DNA of 64,000 bases, taken from Crocodylus rhombifer (Eukaryota > Chordata > Crocodylia > Crocodylidae). Where the stretch lies: assembly GCA_038503035.1 (NCBI GenBank), contig JAVSML010024430.1:593756-657755 (forward strand), written 5' to 3'. The position numbers and the translations under genes are program-made. This document shows positions 35,961 to 52,822 of the stretch, piece after piece (position 1 is the stretch's first letter; each line of letters begins with the position of its first letter). The notes below the pieces were generated by a model. It made no database searches, was not told where the DNA came from, and was given only the letters and a program-made list of their open reading frames with translations.

Positions 35961-38726
35961 ACAGACCTTCATGCCCTCCTTCTGTGCCCCGGAGTCCGAA
36001 TGCAGCCACGCAGTAGCCTGCTGGTAGCAGAGCACGGATGTAACATGCTTGTTTGATCTCAGAGACAGAGATGCACTGATAGCCTTGAGGTTAAACTAAG
36101 GGCACTGAACAACTGTGGCTTGAGACAGTGGGGACTGGAGCCAGGACTGCCTGAGTGCCCTTGTTGCCTGGGTCTGAACTGCATTCCCCATCTTGCATAG
36201 CAAGGAGGAGTCAAAATGAAAGGAGGAGACAGTAAGCGTACAACTGACAAAAGGAAGTTCTTTTGCCCCAAGATGCTGTGGAAGCTAACGTTTTAGCCAG
36301 ATTAAAAAAGGGCTAGGATACAATCTTGGAAGAAAGGGGCATCAGTAGCTATTGAGCATGGGAGTGAAGGGCATAGCCTGTGAATCAGAGCTTCTTAGAC
36401 CTTAAATGCTGGGGAAGGGGGTGGTGGGGAACCCTGGTCAGACCCAGTTCACCCTCACTTCTAGCATCTACTCTGTCCCTGTGCAGCACAGGAGACTGGG
36501 CAAAACAGACCTAAGGTCTGGCCCAGTAAATGGAAATTTTTATGTTCTAGAGAGATGCATTTTCTAAGCTTATGTTATGATATCACTTAGTGCAGCTCTT
36601 TCAGAAGTGGTGCCCGCAGGGCATATTTAAGAACCAAAACCAGAGCTGATCAATAATGGATGATGTGCCTGTTGTTTAGAGGCCTTTAAGATGAAAAACT
36701 TATGGTTTATAAAGTGCTTCTACAAACCTCTGCATCTTGCAAAATGAAAAGGTCCTTAAAACACCAGAATCCTGGACCAGAACCACTTCTTAAATGGATA
36801 GGTTCAATGTTTGACATAATCTTCCATTGCCCCTGTGTGCACATAAGAACATAGAAGAACTCACAGGTCCACCTTGACCATTGTTGTGTGTTACAGGAGC
36901 AGAGAGTAGATGCTGAAAGGAAGAGCAAATGGGATATGACAAGGGCTTTTCCCACATTTCTCTCTCACTTGCAGCCTCCAGCATTTGACGTCTAGGAAGT
37001 TCTGAATTGGAGGCTGTGCCCCTACCTCCTATGCTCAGTAACTCAATGCAGCTTGAATTTGGTAGCCTTGTAAACATTAGCTAGTCCATAACCCTTTGCT
37101 TGGGGGGAATAGTATTCCTAAGAATCCCTATTTAACAACTGATTAGATGCTTCTGGCTTGATGCATCATTTTTCTCTCAGAGTAAGCCTTAAAGAAGGTA
37201 TGGACTTAGATTCTTTTATTACTTGTATTACAGTCTTATCAGACTGATCACCAAAGTATCAGAATGCCTTCTTCAGAAGATAAGTAATAGATATCCATTA
37301 CTTATATTTATTTACAGTGTCAAAGCCTCAAATTGTAGACTCTGCCCACCAGGAAATAAGATTATCAGCTTCCCTATTAATTAGTATCCAAGTGGGGGCC
37401 CTCTGCGCTTGGCGCTACACACACACACAATAGTCCCAGCCCCAGAGAACTTGCACTGAAGTAGTTATTTCATGCCAAAACTGAAGTGACTCACAAGCTT
37501 TGTGTATGAGACATATCTAATAAAATGTTTCCACTGATGGAATGCACTCTAAATAAAAGCAATTTCCTGGTATTTCACTAAACAGAACCCATGTACTAGG
37601 AAGAACCCTTGCCACACATTCTGGTACATACTTACTTACTTGCTACTATAATTCACTATAGTGGCACACCTACTGAGGAGAGACATGCTGGAGAGGGGTG
37701 ACTTTTCCATGCTTGCTTTTCTTAAGAATGGCTACTAATAAGTGACTTCACTGACAAACTTCACAGAAGCAGCACCTGAGGCTGCTACACCTTTCATCTA
37801 GAGCAGCTAGGGTAAAAATGTTCAAAAGTGCATAAGTGACTACAAGTATTTTGGAAAATTTTACTCTAGCTGTTACTAAACTCAGAGAAATCTGAGTTTG
37901 AGCCTGCCACTGACAGGACACAATACCTTGTTGCCAGTCCCTTCAAATACATCCTTCACTCCCCACCCCCCTTTTATTTTATTTATTTTTAGTGTATTGG
38001 AAAAGAACTTCAACATTTTTTAAAAGAGGGAACTATAGTAGCACTTTCAGGTGTCTTTTGTAGTGTGGTTTTGTTTTCAGAATGTTTGTCAGGGGAGAAA
38101 GGGAGACCTCTCCTGGCACGCACACACTTGCAAGTTTTGAGGTCCCTCTTCCCAGTCAAAGATCTGTTACCTGCCTAAAATAATAGCAGTTTCTCAGATT
38201 TAATTTAGAAAAGGTAAAAATTGAGACCAGTCCCCCACAGAAAAGGGTGCCATAGTAGAATTCAACCAAAGGAACTAGTTTAAATCAAGTTACTCAATAA
38301 TAGATTCTCACCAAAAGACCAACAATCTTTTTAGCAATCAAATGATGAACTCAGAACACACATTTTGTCACACATTTGACTACTGGGTGTTTGACTGAAG
38401 AATGACAACTGCTCAAGCGACATTATTTATTTATTTTAATCTATCCTAGTAAGTTATGCCTCATTATCAGACCTCAGTCTCCTCTGGGGTATATATCTGG
38501 ACCACTTTATCAGTGCCTGTTTTCCAATCACAGCGAATGCTTTGAGTCATCTTCTTATGCAGGCAATATCACCAGGTTATGCATGTGAACATTGCTTGAT
38601 TTCTTGCCAGCCCCAGCAATAGGACCCATCATAACAGGGCCCATGCTTTATGTAGACATATGTAGACATTTTATAACATCCCAAATACCTGAAGACAAAT
38701 TACATTGTGCTCTTAATACTTTTCAG
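35416..38726 (+). other. LDHA: LDHA intron 1
   Basis: 3.3 kb from GTGAGG to TTTCAG. The first 0.55 kb is still CpG-rich; the rest is AT-rich. No further exon or clear repeat recognised. Confidence 0.8.
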
Positions 38727-38735
38727 CTTTACACA

Positions 38736-44409
<5,674 letters not shown>

Positions 44410-44642
44410 ATCTAATGTCCTAGCACTTAACTGTTAACAGTCTAATGGGTTTAGTGAATTAATCTATGTTGCACTTTGAGTAGGTCAGCTCCTTTTATGT
44501 ACTGATTAGAAACACACAAAGCTGAAATCTGAGCTCATATTTGAGCTGGAAGCTGTATCCTAGGGCTTTTCCTGTTCACCAAAGCCCAGGTTTATAGCCA
44601 GAGGTGGATCACAACCTAGTCCTATACCATTAAGTGATGAAA

Positions 44643-45070
44643 AATAAATCCAGCACTCTGTAAAGCAGCACTGCCCTGTCAAACACCTTGCCTTTTTTCC
44701 CCTCAGCTAAGAGCTTAATGTCAGTTCAGAAGAATATGCAACTTGTTACACTGTTACACAACTGCAAAGCCAAAGAATATTCTCTTGTAATCAAAAAGCA
44801 TTGGCAAGCAGACTCTGAAAATGTTCCCTGCTGACTGGTAGCTTCCCAGTTTTTCCTATTAGCAGGTATTCTCAACACTTACAGAGTTTTTGTCCATATC
44901 CTTCCTAGAGAACCTAATTTTTGTTTATAGCTACTCTGGTACTGTACACATTTTCTAGATATGTAATAAAATAAAAACCCAGGACTTCTGTATGCAACCA
45001 AGGCAGCCTCAAATGTCCAGCTGTAGTACCAGCCTACACATCAAATAAACTACAAACTCTTACCTTTTTG
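44643..45070 (+). terminator. LDHA: LDHA polyadenylation signals
   Basis: AATAAA occurs at 44643-44648, 44965-44970 and 45044-45049. The last is followed within about 20 bp by a GT/T-rich stretch (TTTTTGTCTGTCTTTT), so the main cleavage site is expected near 45065. This gives a 3' UTR of about 0.65 kb; the earlier sites could give shorter forms. Confidence 0.7.
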
Positions 45071-46054
45071 TCTGTCTTTTATAATGCTTCAAACATCATA
45101 CTTCTGAAAGTATATAAATGTTTGCAAATCTTAATGTTTTAAAATCCAAGCCATTCAGTACTCTATCCAACACTGCCTCCAGCCACAGCTATTTAAGATA
45201 CAGCTCTTCTACTGGCAGCTCCAGTTAGTGGAGCCAGTAACTAACTTTTTGTTACTGGAGTTAAGGAAAACTACAGCATTAGTACTTTCAAAACATTTTT
45301 AATTAGATGTCTATATAATAATGTAGATTTAGGAGCTTAACCTCAGATATTAAGACATAAGTTTGACCTTTAGTTTAGAATGGGGCTTTTCAACCTTCTT
45401 TGGCTGGGAGGCCCCCAACCAGTCAATGAAGCACCAGCAGCAAAACTGGAACTGCTCCTGCTTCACTATACTGCTGCTGCATACCCCCTGGGGACTTCCC
45501 AAGTACCCCCAGCAGGCAACCTAATAGAAAATTAGGGCTTAAAAGGAACCTCAGGAGGTCACTTAGTCCAACCCCCTGCTCAAAGCAGGACCATCTCCAA
45601 CTAGATCATTCCAGCTATGCACTCTGTTCTTTCTCTATTAAGATCTAATACAATCCATACTGAAAACAAGCTTTTTTCCTTTACCTGTAAAAGTAATTTT
45701 CTTCAATTTCATTTTTAAGACTATATTCTAGGCCTTCTATTTTCTAGGCATTTAAAAAGACTGAGCAACATGACTAACAGCTAGCTAGATGTCAGTATAA
45801 CTGCTGCTGAAACTGTAATCCCTAGATAACAGCAAGGACAAAAAACAAGCCCTTGTATCTTTAGTACCTCCTATCAGTGATTATAATAAAGCTTAAAATA
45901 GACAAGAGCATGCCAACACTTTCCCATTCTGAAGTCAAGAAAGGGGTTTCCATATCTCAATAATATAGTACAAAAGCCTTTACCAGGTAATTAAAAACTG
46001 CACAAACCAACAAGCAAAAAAAGAATTCAACACACAACTTCTCTAGAGGAAGAA
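45071..46054. other. LDHA-TSG101 intergenic gap
   Basis: About 1 kb between the predicted cleavage sites of two convergent genes. It holds a degraded CR1 3' end (45522-45620) and otherwise AT-rich sequence with no recognised feature. Confidence 0.65.
45522..45620 (-). mobile_element. Degraded CR1 3' UTR scrap
   Basis: AAAAGGAACCTCAGGAGGTC then AACCCCCTGCTCAAAGCAGG matches the old CR1 3' end at 16.55 kb closely. Only about 100 bp remain. Confidence 0.75.
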
Positions 46055-46070
46055 AAAATATGCATCAAGT

Positions 46071-46076
46071 TTTATT
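46071..46076 (-). terminator. TSG101: TSG101 polyadenylation signal
   Basis: TTTATT on the plus strand (AATAAA on minus), 215 bp beyond the stop codon. A second candidate lies nearer the stop at 46203-46208. The cleavage site of about 46055 is inferred. Confidence 0.6.
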
Positions 46077-46290
46077 CAGCATAATAAGTCCACCAACACA
46101 AAAGGTTACAGGAAATAGAAAGTGCATTAATAAAAGCTAGTCTTTACCAAAAAGAAAATATATTATTGATTCAAAATATCTTACACTTGAATGATGTAAT
46201 AATTTATTCTGGGCAGCTACTGATTAAGAGGAAAAACAAGAGTGACTGCTTCATAAGGAGCCCTAGCTTCCCAGTTAAAAGTCAGAGAGG

Positions 46291-46380
46291 TCAGTAGAGA
46301 TCGCTGAGTCCTGCAGTCTTCCTTGCTTTCTGCATTAGTGCCCTCAGCTGAAACTGCTTGCGAGACAAAAGACGCACATG
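46291..46380 (-). CDS. TSG101: TSG101 last exon (coding part)
   Basis: The minus strand after acceptor TTTCTCCAG reads HVRLLSRKQFQLRALMQKAR then KTAGLSDLY and TGA (46293-46291). These are the 29 C-terminal residues of the steadiness box, which controls TSG101 protein level and ESCRT-I assembly. Phase 0 start. The 3' UTR runs on towards about 46055. Confidence 0.97.
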   Translation of the reverse strand, partial: HVRLLSRKQFQLRALMQKARKTAGLSDLY

Positions 46381-46439
46381 CTGGAGAAAGAGAAAAGGAA
46401 TTTAGGACAGTCAGCGATTGTTCAGCCTTCAGTATAACC

Positions 46440-46990
46440 ACCATGGATGGATCCAGGATTTCATGAAGGGGGTACAGGAGTTAGCAACAGGTGCTGCAGA
46501 GGTGGCTGCACCCTAGCTCCCCCTCCCACCGGGATGGGCAGATCATGCCACAGAAACAGCAGCCACAGACCTTTTAAGTCCCAGAATCAGGTAAGAACCC
46601 TTCCACCCCTGCTCTCGGCACCCTGTCCCTTCCCCTCTGTGCTCAGTAGCACCTCCCAGCCCACTGCTGCTGCTGTCCCTGGCCTTGGAGGGGGAAGTTT
46701 CAGAATTGTTCCAGCCAAGCTACCCAAGGAGCTGGGCTCAGTTAGGGACAGCAAGTGCAGGTTTCCCCTCACTGAGCCCACACTCAGGCTGGTGGGGAAC
46801 AAGCTGTCTCTGGCTGAGCCTAGCTCCCTGTGCAAGGAGCCATGAAACAGTCCCTGGCTGCTGCTCCTGCCAGGAGACCTCAAAGGTGTTTATGACCACC
46901 CCATTCCACCCCCCTCTGGACTCACCCAACAGCCACATTATATCACATCCACCTCTGGAAATACATGCAGACTTTTAGAGCCAATAGCCT
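46440..46990. repeat. GC-rich repeat-like block in the last TSG101 intron
   Basis: Starts near GGATGGATCCAGGATTTCAT and ends near ATCACATCCACCTCTGGAAA, a loose inverse. The interior is GC-rich with no coding motifs. The left terminus resembles 28.17 kb (CAGTGGCAGATTCAGTGG). Element class not determined. Confidence 0.4.
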
Positions 46991-47147
46991 TGAAGCCCTT
47001 ACACTCTTAATATCTAGGAAGAGATGGATGGAGCGCATAATAACATTCTCTATAAACCGCAATACTTCAATGTGCTTCATTCTGATTAGGATTATTAGTG
47101 ACAAACGATAACTAAATTCATCTGCACCCTATGTTATATCTTTTAAG

Positions 47148-47864
47148 TAGGGGTGTGTAAAATGGGTTGTATTCGATTTGGATTCGACCTGAATCGGGGA
47201 CAGTGATTCAATTGGTTGATTCGGATCACTGTCCCAATTCCATTCTGCCGAATCTGAAGACTGGATGCTGATTCATAGAATCAGTGATTATGCCACAGAC
47301 ACAGCTTGAAATGTTTTTTCTATATACCGCAAGGTACCAAGCATGGCTCATGAATGCTGAGATGGTGGGCAGCAAACATGGAAATGGACCAGAAGTACTT
47401 CCAGTCCACTGCCAAGCACACAGGCCCTCCCCCTGCCCCAGCACCCCCCTGCTCAGCAACTGGCTGCTGGGGGACCCTGGGTGGCCCCTCAGACCCAGGA
47501 GGCACCAGTTGCCAAGTCACAGAGGTGTGTGGGAGCCCTCCAGCATGCTCCCCAGCACATCCAGACGTGCTTCTGGTCAACTTCTGGGTCTGGTACTGAG
47601 TGTGCTGGGGAACCCCCTGTGCTCCTGTGGGACACTCCATCTGCCTCAGCATCACAGCATTCATAAGCCAAGCCTGGTTACCTTGAGGTATGTAGAAAAA
47701 ACATTTAAAGCTGCTTCTGTGTCTGCATTGTCAAATCTTCCCAAATCTCTCCAAATCAATCCAGAGAAATTAAAGGATCTCCGATTCGATTCGGAGATTT
47801 GGGCACGGAATTGGGATGAATTTCTGCTGAATTGAATCAGCAACTGAAGCTTTACACAGCCCTA
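47148..47864. mobile_element. hAT element, 717 bp, perfect 8-bp target duplication
   Basis: Terminal inverted repeat TAGGGGTGTGTAAAATGGG (left) against TAGGGCTGTGTAAAGCTTC (reverse complement of right). Flanks CTTTTAAG at 47140-47147 and 47865-47872 are identical, the hallmark of hAT insertion. Sub-terminal regions are full of ATTCGATT/GATTCGGA-type short repeats on both sides, as hAT transposase binding regions often are. The interior frames show no transposase, so it is non-autonomous. Lies in the last intron of TSG101. Confidence 0.9.
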
Positions 47865-47872
47865 CTTTTAAG

Positions 47873-48324
47873 TATCTGTGCATATTCCAATATCTGAGAG
47901 GAAAAAAGTTAAATTGAAGCTACTGGAGAGTACTAATACTGAAGAAAATAGTACTTGCATTCAGCTACTTCTTCACAGTAGCCAGCTTGCTTAAGAGGCA
48001 AAGGTCAAACCACCACCTAATGTTTTGTATACGGGATGCTAAAGGTAAAATCCAAATTACAACTTTAGTCAACTATACTTATTAGAAAGAAGGACTGAAA
48101 ATATTCATTTCCTGAGCAACTGTCAAAGTTAGAGACTGCTAAATTTTTATTCACAAAAGCTTCTGTCCTTGTACTTGAAAAATGTAAAGAGTGAATGAGA
48201 AGCTCTAACAAATTGAATACTTCTGTACTTTAAGAAAGTATCAGCTGTAACAGTGGAATTATCAGGTACACAGCATTTTTCTTATTCTGATCTTTAATTA
48301 AACACTTAACCTCCAGTTACTTGA
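47873..48324. other. TSG101 intron sequence, no feature recognised
   Basis: AT-rich sequence between the hAT element and the palindromic repeat; nothing supported. Confidence 0.5.
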
Positions 48325-48835
48325 ATCCAAGACAACCCTAAATTTAAGATGACCCCCTCCCCCCGTAATTAGATTCTGTACATGGAAAATGTATAAGTTT
48401 GTTCTCATTTTCCATGTACAGAATCTAATTACTGGAGGCTTGTCTTTAATTCATTCCCCCCACCACTGTAGGGGGGCAGATGCTATGAGGTCAGGCAACT
48501 TGTGCCCACCCTGCCCCAGGCCCTCTTTCCTCTTCCCAAGCCTCATCTTCCCCCCTTTATATATTTGCTCCATGTCAATAGGCTCCATCCTTGTTTTAGC
48601 TTGGGGCACTGAGCATAGCCCCACCCCAACCCAACCCCTGTAACAGTAGTGGGGACTGCACACTACTACTATAGGCTCAGGCCATGCTCAGTGCCTCAGG
48701 CTGCCGCATGGATGGAGCCTGCTGCCATGGGGCAACAGTATGGGGGATGCAGCAGACAGACAGGGAAACAGAGGCTGCAAAGAAGGCAGGGGGGAGATGG
48801 GGAAAGAGGTTGTAGAGGGGGAAGGTGGTGGACTA
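48325..48835 (+). mobile_element. Palindromic repeat family, copy B
   Basis: Opens with CTTGAATCCAAGACAACCCT and TTTAAGATGACCCC, followed by the perfect palindrome at 48365-48432 and GGCTTGTCTTTAATTCATTC. It then has a GC-rich body containing CTCCATCCTTG and GGGGCACTGAGCAT, echoed in inverse by ATGCTCAGTGCC and ATGGATGGAGCC. Shares these blocks with 15848-16512 (opposite orientation). No coding capacity. Confidence 0.68.
48365..48432. repeat. Perfect 27-bp inverted repeat, 14-nt loop
   Basis: Arms 48365-48391 and 48406-48432 are exact reverse complements (arm begins GTAATTAGATTCTGTACA). The spacer 48392-48405 is TATAAGTTTGTTCT. Transcribed from either strand it would fold into a stable hairpin of 27 base pairs. 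Confidence 0.97.
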
Positions 48836-48844
48836 TAGAGGCAA

Positions 48845-49375
48845 CAGACAAGTGTCTAACCTGCTCTTGAAAATTTCCAAGGATGGAGACTCCACAAAAG
48901 TTCCTCTAGGCAGCCTGTTCCAATGCCTGACCACCCTCACAGTCAGAAAGTTCCTCCTAATCTCCAACCTAAGTTTCTTTTACAGCAGCTGGAGGTCATT
49001 TCTCCTTATGCTGTCCTTTGTAGCCAGAGAAAAGGCCATCTCCATCCTCTCTATAAATCACCTTTCAGGTATTTGAAGACTAACCAAAACCCTTCTCAGT
49101 CTTCTCTTTGCCAGACTAAATAACCTTACTTCTTTCAGCCTTTCCTCATTAGTTTTGCTTCCCAGTCCCCTAATCATTGTTGTTGTTCTACACTGCATTC
49201 TCTTCAGATCAGTCCACATACCTGAAGCGCAGGGCCCAACACTAAGCAGTAATCCAGGTGAGGCCTCACAAGGGCTGGTTGAATAGAGCAAAAGAATCAC
49301 TTTCTGTATTTCCAAGACTTCACACCTCAAACATTCAATTGGCTCTACAAGTGAACAGCCATGTCACTCACTACT
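48845..49375 (-). mobile_element. Old CR1 3' end
   Basis: The plus strand reads GCCTGTTCCAATGCCTGACC, AAGTTCCTCCTAATCTCCAA, then TTCTCTTTGCCAGACTAAAT. On minus this gives LKRMQCRTTTMIRGLGSKTN, and RLFSLAKRRLRRVLVSLQ nearer the 3' end. Heavily diverged, no intact frame. Confidence 0.78.
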
Positions 49376-49434
49376 TAGCCCCAGGCTACCAACTGTCCTA
49401 GATTTTTGTGACACTCTCTCTCTGCCTTTGCTTT

Positions 49435-49772
49435 GCCAACATCTGAGCGGGCACAAAGCTTTCTCTCGTGGGTGGATGACCTCTACCTGACCCAAGAAGT
49501 CTATGGGCCAACGAGAGGCAAAGCACTGCAAGACCGTTTCAGGCTTGGACATAAGGAAGAATTTCTTTACTGTCCGAGCCCCCAAGGTCTGGAACAGTCT
49601 GCCAGCGGAGGTGGTTCAAGCACCTACATTGAACACCTTCAAGAGCAAATTGGATGCTTATCTTGCTGGGATCTTATGACCCCAGCTGACTTCCTGCCCT
49701 TTGGGCAGGGGGCTGGACTCGATGATCTCCCGAGGTCCCTTCCAGCCCTAATGTCTATGAAATCTATGAAAC
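49435..49772 (+). mobile_element. Internally deleted CR1 (endonuclease piece fused to 3' end)
   Basis: 49442-49530 is about 90% identical by eye to 13375-13465 of the long CR1 (endonuclease: SWVDDLYLTQEVYGPTRGKA). From 49529 it continues directly with sequence matching 15510-15752 (LQDRFRL... then the C-terminus, 3' UTR and ATGTCTATGAAATCTATGAA tail). About 2.05 kb of RT is missing. The join lies at a CTGC present at both parental points (GTGCTGC and CTCCTGC). 5' truncated near 49435. Confidence 0.88.
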
Positions 49773-49789
49773 ATTCCTAGCTCTTTCTG

Positions 49790-51470
49790 CCCATCTTTAA
49801 CCAATTCTTCACCTCCGTTTTCTTGTGCAGGGACCGGGACTTCCCCCCTGTGATGCAAGACGGACTCGAGGGGAATGCCTCCAGACCTCAGGTTGGGGAG
49901 GACTAGGTTAGACAGCTTCAGGAGGGGCTGGACGTGTTCAAATCAGTGGGTCCAGATGCTCTCCACCCCAGGGTGTTGAGGGAGCTAGCAGGGGTTATTG
50001 CAGGGCCTTTGGCACGGCTTTACAAGCGCTCATGGTGCTCGGGCCAGGTGTCAGATGATTGGAAGATAGCCAACGTGGTCCCCATCTTTAAAAAAGGGAG
50101 GAGGGAGGACCCAGGCAATTATAGGCCTGTCAGTCTTACCTCAATCCTAGGGCAACTCTTTGAGAAGATCATCAAGGAGCATATCTGCAATGGGCTGGCT
50201 TCAGGGATGATGCTCAAGGGCAACCAATATGGTTTCATTACAGGCAGGTCATGTCAGACCAACCCGACTGCCTTTTATGATCAGGTCACAAAAGCACTGG
50301 ATGCAGGTGTCACCGTGAATGTAGTCTTTCTGGACTTCAGCAAGGCCTTTGACACCGTTTCCCACCCCATCCTCATTAAAAAACTAGGCAACTGTGGCAT
50401 TGAAGCCTACACAGTCAGATGGATTGCAGATTGGCTGAAGGGTCGTACTCAGAGGGTGGTGGTGAATGGGTCATATTTGACCTGGGGAGAAGTGGGCAGC
50501 TCAGTCCCCCAGGGCTCGGTCCTTGGGCCCGCGCTGTTCAATTTTTTTATCGGCGATTTGGACAATGGGGTGAAAAGCAACCTGTTTAAATTCGCTGATG
50601 ATACCAAAATTTGGGGTGAGGTGAGCACGCTAGTAGGGAGGGAAAGACTGCAGCAAGACCTGGATAGGTTACAGGGTGGGCTAACAAAAACAGGATGCGT
50701 TTCAATACTGAGTAGTAACCAGCAGCACACTTATAAGACTGGAAACTCCCTTCTTGACAGCACAGAAGCAAAAAAGGATCTTGGAGTCATTACTGACTCC
50801 AAGATGAACATGGGCCGACAATGCGAGGTCACGGTTGGCAGGGCTAACTGGACCTTGTCATGAATCCACAGGTGCTTCTCAAGTAGGACCAAGGAGGTGA
50901 TCCTCCCCCTCTATGCGACACTGGTCAGGCCACAGCTGGAGTACTGTGTCCAGTTCTGTGTGCCACACTTCAAGAGAGATGTGGACAACACTGAGAGGGT
51001 CCAGAGGAGGGCCACCTGCATGATCTGGGGACAACAGGGCAGACCCTACAATGAGAGACTGTAGACCTGAACCTGTTCAGCCTTCACAAGAGAAGGCTCA
51101 GGGGGGACCTGGCGACAGTCTATAAACTCACTAGGGGAGACCAGAAGGGTTTGGGAGAGACCTTGTTTCCCCTAGCATAACAAGGAATAATGACCACAAG
51201 TTGTTGGAGAGTAGGTTTAGATTAGACATCCGTAAGAACTACTTCACAGTCAAGGCGGCTAGGATCTGGAACCAACTTCCAATGGAAGTGGTGCTGGCTC
51301 CTACCCTGGGGGGTCTTTAAGAAGGGACTTGATGCCTACATGGCTAGAGTCATTTGAGCCCAGTTTTTCTCCTGCCCAGGCCGGGGGGGGGGGGGTCGTC
51401 GTCGGACTTGAAGATCTACATGGTCCCTTCCAACCCGACTTTTCTGATTCTATTATTATGATTCTATGAT
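49790..51470 (+). mobile_element. CR1 LINE fragment, RT domain to 3' end
   Basis: The plus strand starts near QFFTSVFLCRDRDFPPV. An open frame 49934-50863 carries the RT: NYRPVSLTSILGQLFEKII, VVFLDFSKAFDTVSHPILIK, SSVPQGSVLGPALFNFF and LFKFADDTKIWG. A TGA at about 50861 and later shifts break the C-terminus (TLVRPQLEYCVQF and VQRRATCMIWGQQGRPYNER are still readable). The 3' end has a 10-base G run and the CR1 octamer tail (GATTCTATTATTATGATTCT). It abuts the deleted CR1 on its left. Confidence 0.9.
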
Positions 51471-52582
51471 CTGTCAGCATCTCCTGTAAATACCTCCAGC
51501 TTGCTCCCTTGTGAACCATTTATCTTCCTTTCTTAAGTCTCACCACTGCTGTAATGCCTACAAAATCCAAACTGGTGATCCAAATTTGTCATAGGTTCTC
51601 TCTTGCCTCTTATTCTTCCTCTTCTTATTCCTTTCTGAGCATCATACTAATATTCCAATAAAAAAAAAAAACACCCCTTACTCCCCCTACCAGCACAGAT
51701 GGTCAATAAAGCTGTGCCAGTTCTTTGACACATACTGGTTCACATGCTGTACTCCTTATCCTATCCATCTGTTTCTGCTGTTTTAGACTGTAGGACCTCA
51801 GGGTAGGAACTGTCTCTATTTGTACAGTGCTCAACACAATGAAATCCTGGCCTGGATGGAGGCCTGTGGATCTTTAATATGAATATTTACTATTAAAATG
51901 CTTAAGGAACCATGAACTACTGGTTTCCTAATGCTGAGAACTAAGATGAACTTACCAGAGCCACCACAGACATTTTATGCAGTGGCAATGGATTACTACC
52001 ACTGCATATTTAATTGTGTATCCAATTGTCAAGCCATATATAATGCTCCGAATCAGACAAACTGCAATAGCCAACTGAAAAAAAAAAACACCTATAAAGT
52101 GTTCTTCTTCCTCACCTTTCAAGATAAAGGTACGTTTTAATTCAAAGTACAGTGTTTGAAGCTCTGTTTAGACAGGAAAATTTTACAGAAGTGAGAAAGA
52201 GCAAGAGAAAGAGATGGGGTATCAGTCAGTGAAAAAAAGAACTGGAGAAGTGAATTAAATTTCATCCTTACAGTTAATTTCTCCCATATCAATATGAAGG
52301 CCCAGTAATAAGGCATGGTGGACAAGCTTGCATACTGTTGCACCTGCTCTAATGATGAAGGACTTCAGTCTAACGTGCTTCTAGTCACAGAATCTTCACT
52401 ATCACTTCCATTCCTTTTAAGACTAGAAGCTCTCTTTTTTAAAGAATGCCAACCCCCCTTTTAGTTCCCATTATTAAAGTAGCAACATCAATGTCCTAAA
52501 GGCAGTCACAGAAATCAATGCCAAAAGTTAAACAAATTAAAAGTTAATTTAAATAGATAAGTGCACACTTTGAGAAGCTTAC
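51471..52582. other. TSG101 intron; L2-like tail near 51780-51895
   Basis: TTTTAGACTGTAGGACCTCA, GGAACTGTCTCTATTTGTAC, AGTGCTCAACACAATG matches the order of an L2/CR1-like 3' tail (GACTGTAAGCTCC..GGGCAGGGACTGTC..TGTACAGCGCCTAGCACAATG). A-runs at 51660-51672 and 52079-52088. No other feature. Confidence 0.5.
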
Positions 52583-52822
52583 CTTTAAAAAGACATCTAG
52601 ATCTATCACCCCACGTCTCAGTGCTTCTCCAAGGTAAAAGATGGTGTCCTCAATAGCATTTTCCTCTGCATATAAGTTCAGGATTTGTTTGTAAAGTGGT
52701 GCTGTAGGAATGATAACTTCATCTATGTCATTATTTTCTGACTGACTTTCCATTTTCTCCAAGGCAGCACTGAGTTCCTCATCTTTCTTCTTCAGAAGTT
52801 CTATGTTCTTATCAACTTCAGC
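52583..52822 (-). CDS. TSG101: TSG101 penultimate exon (coiled coil end and steadiness box)
   Basis: 240 nt, 80 codons, acceptor ATTTTCAG|GCTGAA, donor TTAAAG|GTAAGC. The translation runs AEVDKNIELLKKKDEELSAA to RRGVIDLDVFLK. It carries the end of the coiled coil and most of the steadiness box, including TSG101's own PTAP motif in VIIPTAPLYKQ (about residues 320-323 in human numbering), known as a self-interaction site for the UEV domain. Both ends are phase 0. Confidence 0.97.

Noticed and set aside
35098..36027. Several open frames of 60-234 residues on both strands around the LDHA promoter
   Set aside because: They lie in a CpG island, overlap each other in all frames and show no domains. 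GC richness alone explains the lack of stops.
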